NCBI GenBank assembly: GCA_963969345.1
Contig: OZ017768.1
Span: forward strand, 11,138,193-11,202,192
Direction: 5' to 3'
DNA: 64,000 bases
DNA from: Turbatrix aceti
Taxonomy: Eukaryota; Nematoda; Chromadorea; Rhabditida; Panagrolaimidae
The notes under the pieces were generated by a model. The model was not told where the DNA came from. It saw only the letters and a program-made list of their open reading frames with translations, and did no database searches. The translations under genes were made by a program, and so were the position numbers. Below, in pieces: positions 56,670 to 64,000 of the stretch (positions are counted from its first letter, which is position 1; each line of letters opens with the position of its first letter).

Positions 56670-59600
56670 TTTTCTTTGTTTTTTAGTGCTGATCAACAGA
56701 AGTACCACAAGATGGGAGTTCGTAAAAGTTATCTGAATAATTCAATGTTTAGTTACAGTCTGTTAGCTATTTTTAGAAATCCTAAAAATCACGCCTGCAA
56801 AATAAAAATATTGACTTGCAGTCAAATTTAAACGCATGCACGTTTGTGTATATAAATACATTAAAGAAAAAATATACGATGCTCTGGAAGTGATTTAAAA
56901 TTCCCCCAGACTACATGAAACTTTTAAACATTAACCAAAACACCATGAAATGCGTTCGTTGAAACATATTTTATGCCTAAATCCTTTAAAAACGTTGTTG
57001 TAAAGTCGGTCGAAAATACCTGAATATGACTAAAAAACCCCCTTTGTCTACCCGGATAACAACTCTGAGTCGTCGAAAGTCAAAAGGCCGAAGTCATGCA
57101 TTAGGTCGTACTAAATACGTTCTACACCTTCTGGGGCCCCCACAATTGATTGTGAGAAAGTTCTCGGAGAATCAACAAATACTGTTATATAAATATTATC
57201 AGATGTCACTTGCTTTAATATTAGCTTGTCGGCTGTATAATAGCTAACCACAAAAGAAATTCGCACAATCTGTAATTTTAGTGCCTTCACATCAGTAGAC
57301 AGAAGCCAGACATATTTCAATAACTCCAAACAAACAGCAGAAGTTTCTTTCAACTTATTTTTCAGAAACACACGTTCGCAAATCCTGTCTGTCCTATTTG
57401 TTCATGGTTCCTCAATAGAGCAGACGCTGTTCGAAACGATCGCCCCAAAATGTCTACTCATGTTAGTGTTCCAACTTCCACTTCCAATGCTTTTTCGCAC
57501 ATTATAACGTGGACATCATTTGTGTCTCCCAACAAATAAATAAAAATAAAGCATTAAAAGTATGCCGAATTAACTTGGTGTGCTACAAATAGACTTAACA
57601 AAAAAATTTCTACCGTAAATAACCATGTAAAATAAATAAATATTTTTCCAGGTATTAAAGACCACGTGTTATGCCAAAGCATAACTACCAAAGCCAAAGA
57701 GCACAACCCAAAATAGAACGATCCTAAGTAGTTTGGATACTGATTATGGGAATCTCCTTTATTCATAACTTGTTAGTCCTGCATGCTAATAAGGACAGCA
57801 CGTTAGCCTACTTTATTCAGAAAGGGAAAGCGCTCTTGAGCCCGCGGCAAAAGACCCAGAGAGACCAGAAGGACAGGATGAAGTAGCGCTTTTTATCACA
57901 TTTATATATCTACGTCGACGCTTTTTTTAGGGCCTGGAGGTGTGTCAAAGAAGGTGAAAGGAGGGGCATTTGCATGTAAAAAAAAATTTTATTTTTTATT
58001 TTTAATTATCTGCTTTCAATAGAAAATTGTACTATACCTCAGAGCACAAATTAATTTCAAATATAAATATTATAAGTTTTATTCTACATGAAAGAAAAGA
58101 ACGTAACTTGCCAGGTACACAGTTCTTCGACACAAAAAAAGGTCAAGCATAAAAAAGGTAAGCAGGTAAATATAAACCATATTGCGTTCTATGTATCAGT
58201 ACTTATTAGGGTATGGCGTAAGAACAATTATGAGGGATGATTGGTTCACTCTCCCCCACAGAGCGTCCGTTGTCACTACGCATTACCGAAGCATTACGCC
58301 AAACTAAAACTTCGTCATATCTCGAGCTGGTAGATAAAAAACATTGAGTAGAGTGAAAGAAAAAAATGCCTAAAATGTGGTTTTCAGAACACAAAAGTCA
58401 AGTGTCTCCTCTTGTATTTAATTTTTACCCCTCCACAAAGTACTTGCTCACAGTCCAAAAAAATGCAAATAACAAAAGAATTAGCAATTTTTTGGCAAAA
58501 ATATTTTTACATATTTTTATGGTAGCAGACTCAATATTATTATCATACCCACAAGACGAGCGTCATCAAAACTGTCATTTCAAGAAAACCATTCAATGCC
58601 AAGCTGCAGTAAGTAGTACACAACTTTGTTAGGTTCTATTACAAGGTGTTACGTATGCGAGCCAAACAGGTATGCACATGTGGCATCATGCATGAGAAGA
58701 CAAGTCGTATGAGGTACGAATCCGTGAGAAGACTAACGGTCAGGAATAAGGGTAAACAGTGTGGACAAACAAAAAAGCAGAATACCACGAGGTTTTCTCG
58801 GTAAAGTGTAAATAAAGAAGCTTTTTGGCTTTTAAGAAACCATAAAGTGAGTAATTGCCTAAACTAAATGCTGCTATGCGACTGTTTCATGTGATCAGGA
58901 TTTCACATAAGGCAACTATTATAGAAGGTAAAACTAAAAAATTTATTTTTGGTTTTTGAACGGAATCGAATCCGGACAAAACAATAGCCTATATTGTACG
59001 TGCTGCGTCGAACGACTAAATATAAAAATCTTACCGTATATCGAGAAAACTTGTATTATGCCACCCTCATCATTCCTACAATATATTCTAATCCGATTTT
59101 TCTTCCCTTTTAGTTCTACGAACAAATGTGAATGTGATTCATTCATGTCACTGCATACCAAATGACTACCCCTGAACGAACCAAGCAGTCATCTGTTCCT
59201 TCTGTTTTTGCAGGCTTCATTCCTCCTACACATTTTCAAAACGAAGCCGTAAATCTGTCCATCTGTATGTTCTTTTTTCCATCTGTATAAAAAAATTTTT
59301 TTTATCAACCTTACAATTTCAATCCCAAGTTAAACATTTTAAATTTCGATGCCGTCATTTTGTGTTAAAAGACTATTCCACCTCTGGATATCCTAATCTG
59401 GCATCCCAACGACGGAGAAAATGTGATCTTTTTCTCAATGTAGTGATTTAGAAAATGTCAAACTACGTCACGTACTACGTTGAGGATAGCACGGCAAAAC
59501 AAAAGTCAGGTGGCGACTCGTGAAGGGGCAGGCGATGTTTTTGCGTATCTTGAAAATATTTGTAATCCGAAGGCCGAAAAGTTGCAAGCACCCCGCAAAA

Positions 59601-60134
59601 CATAAGCTGACTAACGTATTTTGGCATAAAAGGATTAAAGTAACGTAATAACGAATAAAAATAAATTACTTTAGCACCTATTTCATCGAAGTTAGGGTTG
59701 CATTATGTTTTCGTATACGGCGCAATTCGCTTTCACCGGTCGAATATTCTGATTTAAACCATGTTTTTTTGCACAAGATAAAAATGATTTCAGAGATCAC
59801 AAGCTTGCAATATTTAGAGGCTATTGGCTAATGTGCTGTTGGTATTTCAAAAACAATCAGTCAGTATGTACTAATGTAAGTATATATACTGTCGAGCCAG
59901 CATATACTATAATTATAAAACAGTAAAAGTTACATCTTACCACCTCCTTGGTCGTATCCCTCTTTTGTTTCAATAACCAAAAAATAAGATGATCATCGGA
60001 TAGAAAACCACTGTCTGAAAGGAAGTTGCAAAATGAAGAGTTGGCGTTAAACACTTTAATGCAATAAGATGCCATCAAAAAAATGTGGTGTTTCTCTTTA
60101 TATAATTCCATGCAATGTTAAATTGAATTAGACG
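56670..60134. other. AT-rich region, mostly without recognisable genes
   Basis: Contains a copy of the 28 bp interspersed repeat with an AAAT-rich tail (57507-57555), and a 70-codon minus-strand frame with two hydrophobic stretches (57554-57766), which could be an exon of an unresolved gene. Nothing else is supported. Confidence 0.4.
57507..57555 (+). repeat. second copy of the interspersed repeat with (AAAT)n tail
   Basis: ACGTGGACATCATTTGTGTC matches 15071 with two differences over 28 bases, followed by AAATAAATAAAAATAAA. Confidence 0.5.
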
Positions 60135-60677
60135 CTATGGCAAACAATACAGTAGGCAACGGCAACGGGAATGTTGGATCTTGCGTTGCCATTCGACGTG
60201 ACTTGTGAGTTCCCCAAGGACAAGCAAAATATGCAAGAAAACTAAAGAAAGAACGGAAGTTTGAATATTTTTTATCAACTCGTTTTGGTAAATAAAACCA
60301 CTGGGTGCATCAGAAATGCCACAAATAGGAACTGCAAAAGATTTTCACTTGAAGACTAAAAATTACCGATGACGCATGCAATTTGCCAATACTCATTGCC
60401 AATCACATCAAAGCAGACCTCAAATGTAAAGCAGAAGTTTTAACTCTAACGTTTACTGCATTAAAAGCGAGATAAATACATACCGCAGAAAGCGCATTTC
60501 TTGTGCATTCCACTTGTCTGGCCACCAGACGTGCCAGCTGCGCAATATCCGGCATAAAGAGAGATAATTGGAGCAAAAAGCCTTCCGGTGTGACTAAGAT
60601 CATTGTACATTGCATACCATTTGCACAATGCGGAGCATACTAACAGGTTACTTACCAGTGGTCACTTGTGCCACCAT
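60135..60677 (-). CDS. tentative multi-exon orphan gene
   Basis: Starting at ATG 60677, a 22-base first exon (MVAQVTT) and three or four further short exons can be chained across introns of 62, 68, 43 and 57 bp, all with GT-AG ends. They read TVTPEGFLLQLSLFMPDIAQ, then CFDVIGNEYWQIACVI, then PICGISDAP, and a last exon ending CRCLLYCLP. The intron sizes match those of well-supported genes here and the phases agree, which speaks for a real gene, but there is no recognisable domain and the last exon has an equally open alternative frame. A plus-strand ATG at 60139 also opens a short frame with a donor-like end. Low certainty. Confidence 0.3.
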
Positions 60678-63600
60678 TCTTACGTAATCAAAAAATAAAA
60701 AGGCACCTGTATCTATTACTAATTTTATCTGGTTGATGTTGCAAAAGTACGAATCTATGTAATTGTAATTTTACGCATTACGGTAAGTTTGAATAGACTT
60801 TTAATTGAAACACCTCCAGGTGAAAAAAAAGTGTAATTCCAAACCGTATTTATTTTAGGCAATGATTTCAAAAAATTAAAACCAACCACAACCAGCTAAA
60901 AAGCTCATTTTTGCCCACAAAAAAATACATAAATACAAGGACAAGCCTCGACAGACACGTACAATTCTCGCTCTTTCCCTCTAAAACAAGTGTATAACGT
61001 TTTTTGTTCTCTTTTTTCAATTTAAATATGGCACCTCAACCCCTTACAAAGCTCCGCCCCCTTGTGCAGAGGTCCGAAAGTGTTTGTCTGTATACAAAGG
61101 TAAAAAACAATTATTCGTGTTGGGAAAAATGAACAATAGTAAAAACTGATTATTGAAATGGTTTTTACTGTCATTACAGGTGCACCAAATTTACTTCCAT
61201 TGAAAATTAAGAAAACATTACTTCTTTTTCTTTGCAAAACAGTTGTTAAAAATAATTTATTACAAAATATGTGATTTTTGATGGCATAGAATACGAACCA
61301 GCTAAAAAATTTTTAGCATTATAATTTATGCCCAAAACACTGCCGATAAAATAAGCACCGATAAAGAAAGAATAACAAATGCCATCAAAATATGTTATAC
61401 TTTCTATTGTTTTCCGAAAACCCAGCTCATTTCCACGTATACAAACATCATCACATCATGATTCTCAAAAAAATTGAAAAGTGAAGGCGGTATAAAAGTT
61501 GTTGCATTCAACTTCTTAGAAGTTTACATTTAACTTGTAAATTACGAACATTTATTCCGCTTGGACTGACTAATTGAATCTACCAAACACTGGGTTCGAA
61601 ATGTCAATGTATGAGTTGAATATAATTTGTTTTGCAAACACAAAAGGTCACATGGTGCTCTGACTAGTATAAAATGTCATCCGATCTTGGGAGTTCTAAT
61701 GGGTTCGGTTTGATTCAAAAAGTAATTCAAATCACAAAAATTATAAGTGAAAAAATTGAACTCACAAATACAAAAGGCCCGAAAAGCGCTTTTGAAAACT
61801 TTTCGGGGCAAGAACCGGGTTTACGTGAAAAAATACGGTTGCGTGCAACTCCGGAACAAATTTTTACGCAACATTTTTTTATATTCATTGCTTTTTTTCT
61901 GTCAACGTGCACATTTGAATAAATTTTCAAAGAACCCTCAGAGAACAAATTCAAGATAAATCCGAGCATTACTGTAGGTTTTCTATCCGTTAATTAAAAC
62001 GATAAAACCATAATGCCATATTTATAACGTGGGTACTTTATACCACAAATAAGCATCGTAATACCTACCACAATTTTGATTAAATTCCCCTTGCCCTTTT
62101 CTATTCTCGTCAAGGCAAAAAAAAAGATTGAAGACTTATTTTAGTATTATTTATGTATTAGATGCAAGCAACAAATATTATAATTGTTATACTTCCTTGA
62201 TCCTTGCCGTAGGGCATCCTTATAAAAATTATCATTAATTCCCATTAAACCTAATTGTTGCAGTTCAATTTTTCAATATCGTTCTTACATTTATTTTGAA
62301 AACATTCTCCATTTCAGCAAAGCAAAGCACAAAGCCCAGTTAGCACATTTTTCGGATAACCATGGAAATTTGTAAATATTAAATTGCGTCATGAATGAAA
62401 ATTCGACAGCAAAGCATCAAAAATCAAACAAATAGGAGTCAAAAATGTTATGGTAAAATGACAAAATTGGTGTTCTAAACAATCAGAAATTCAAGATTTG
62501 ACCAGTTTATGACGATAGAATTTTAAACCAAGTTGTGACAAATTTCTATGCAACATACTTTTTGTTAAACCTAAACAAAATGTACTCCTTACTGAAAACA
62601 GACGTCATACCAAAAGAAAATGAAACATTGTATACAAATTTTACAGTGGAAACTAAAATTTTATTTTTGTAACTATCTACAAGAAAAATTTTAGGGACAC
62701 CTTTGAACAATCCTCAAAAAAATCGTTGTTTCAACGAAGTATAAAATCTTTTAATATTTTAATGCTCCTGAGCGCAAAAAATCCTTTTATTGAAACCAAA
62801 TGTAATAATAACCTCTCAATGTTCGCCTCCCTCCTTTTTTGAAAAATCTGATTAAGGGCATGGCTTTTTTTCCTGTCCTCCTTTTTTTTATCGCATTGTC
62901 ACAACGTGGCACGAAATTGCCATTCTTAGGATTCCTTATTGTCTTTGTTAGGATTCATAAAAAAGGTAATAATAATAAAGGGAAATGAAACGGCTGATGA
63001 AAAAATGATAAAACTTGCTATTTTATATTCAAGTTGCGCGCATTGATTGTGCAAGAATTTATGATAAACATTCGACCCACGCGTATCAAAGTCCTAATCC
63101 GTCGGTATTCATGAACAAACAAAAAATAAATCGCACTACAGTATACCTGGAACAGTCAGGCATAAGTGATGTGAGTTGAATAGTAAAAAGATAAAACCAC
63201 GTAGATTTGCAGTTGTCTGTTGCATTCACCACGGGCGGGGGACAAAAAATGGCCTTAACGTGAAACGGATTATAATAGAATTTGAAGGTTTCCAAGAAAA
63301 CTGTTGACACAAAGGTGCCGTAAGCATACGTCAGGATTATTTTTTTCATGTTGGACAGAAAATACCTGGAACCTGGATGGGGCTGAAAATGTGAAAACGG
63401 GCATTGAGGGGTTGGTTGGCACACAAACCAAGAAATATTTACATAGGTCCAAAGAGAATCAAGAAACGTGGGGCCTTCAAGCCGAAGTGTCTGAGCTTTT
63501 AAAAGCTGCCGTCAAGCCTGCTAAATACCCTCTTCCGTCACAATATTTGTTGTAGCATTGAACTTTGAGGTGATTAGAAAACATTAGACAACATTGTTTT

Positions 63601-64000
63601 TTGTTTTGGTCGAAATAAAGGAGCTTGGTCGTTAAAAATTATTCAGATATTTTAATGGGGATTAAATCCAAAAGTGCGTAGTTTTTATCAACAACACCCC
63701 CTGAAAAGCTTTTAAGCTAAAAAAAGATAAATTTTTTGATCACTTTAAGTTGGCATGTGTTTTTAATTTCATAAAAATAAAATATAGAAAGATTTATATG
63801 GATACAGGCAGGTGGACTTGAACATGACGAATACGTCAGGCAGCTTCACATGACGAGATCGAAAAATGGCCTGATGAAATTTGGAGGATGTTGACTAACA
63901 AAGATATTGCTGCCTACATGGATTTTGATTTTATTTCTAACTAGGTCGAAGCAAGAAAAACATACACATCATCATGTTAATAAATTTCCAAAATAACTCC
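60678..64000. other. AT-rich region, no gene firmly supported
   Basis: About 3.3 kb. A frame at 61674-61922 (minus and plus both open) and a minus-strand stretch at 63131-63349 with coding-like composition and a GTATAC donor might be isolated exons. Neither shows a recognisable domain. Confidence 0.4.

Noticed and set aside
61674..61922. Frame with RLRATPEQIF, recalling a segment of MICU-type calcium-uptake proteins.
   Set aside because: The resemblance is to a short motif only and no EF-hand exon follows before the window ends.
63086..63424. Hydrophobic, cysteine-containing minus-strand frame, perhaps a receptor exon.
   Set aside because: No receptor motif and no phase-compatible neighbour found.

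Overview
The window reads as nuclear DNA of a nematode. The evidence is: many short GT-AG introns (about 43-65 bp) with TTTCAG-type acceptors; receptors of two chemoreceptor superfamilies known from nematodes (Sra/Srab/Srb/Sre type and Str/Srd type); a receptor guanylyl cyclase; a GT49 glycosyltransferase of the kind expanded in worms; and AT-rich intergenic DNA. The species cannot be named from the sequence. Exon models below were built by hand from open frames, splice sites and phase. Most introns had a unique phase-compatible solution, and exceptions are stated.

Layout. 0-7 kb is gene-dense: SmD3 (minus, cut by the left edge) diverging from a FAM114-type protein (plus), a PAP2/lipid phosphate phosphatase (minus), a small secreted orphan (minus) and a CAP/GAPR-1-like protein (plus). 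7-16.7 kb is gene-poor and holds a 1.25 kb fold-back element, a hAT-type MITE and short repeats. 16.7-27.5 kb has three chemoreceptors, a second hAT-type MITE, a GT49 enzyme and MPC1 (mitochondrial pyruvate carrier). 27.7-41.4 kb is one pappalysin-like metalloprotease gene on the minus strand. Its 8 kb intron contains a cystatin gene, a tRNA-Gly(GCC) gene and a 5.9 kb Mutator-like (MULE) transposon inserted into the first bases of that tRNA. 42.3-46.8 kb is a tandem cluster of three membrane-tethered trypsin-like proteases plus a relic of a fourth. 47-56.7 kb has a frameshifted orphan, a Vasa/DDX3-like divergent DEAD-box protein, a receptor guanylyl cyclase lacking both canonical metal-binding aspartates, an orphan, and a neuropeptide precursor. 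57-64 kb is mostly AT-rich with one tentative multi-exon gene.

There is no operon-like functional cluster. The coherent groups are the sensory genes (three chemoreceptors, the guanylyl cyclase, the neuropeptide precursor) and the protease/inhibitor genes (pappalysin, trypsin cluster, cystatin, CAP). The most notable points are the tRNA-disrupting MULE with intact terminal inverted repeats and a 9 bp target duplication that meets a 200 bp assembly gap exactly, the degenerate cyclase active site, the Asn-IVGG activation site of one protease, and two hAT MITE families with GC-rich low-complexity interiors.
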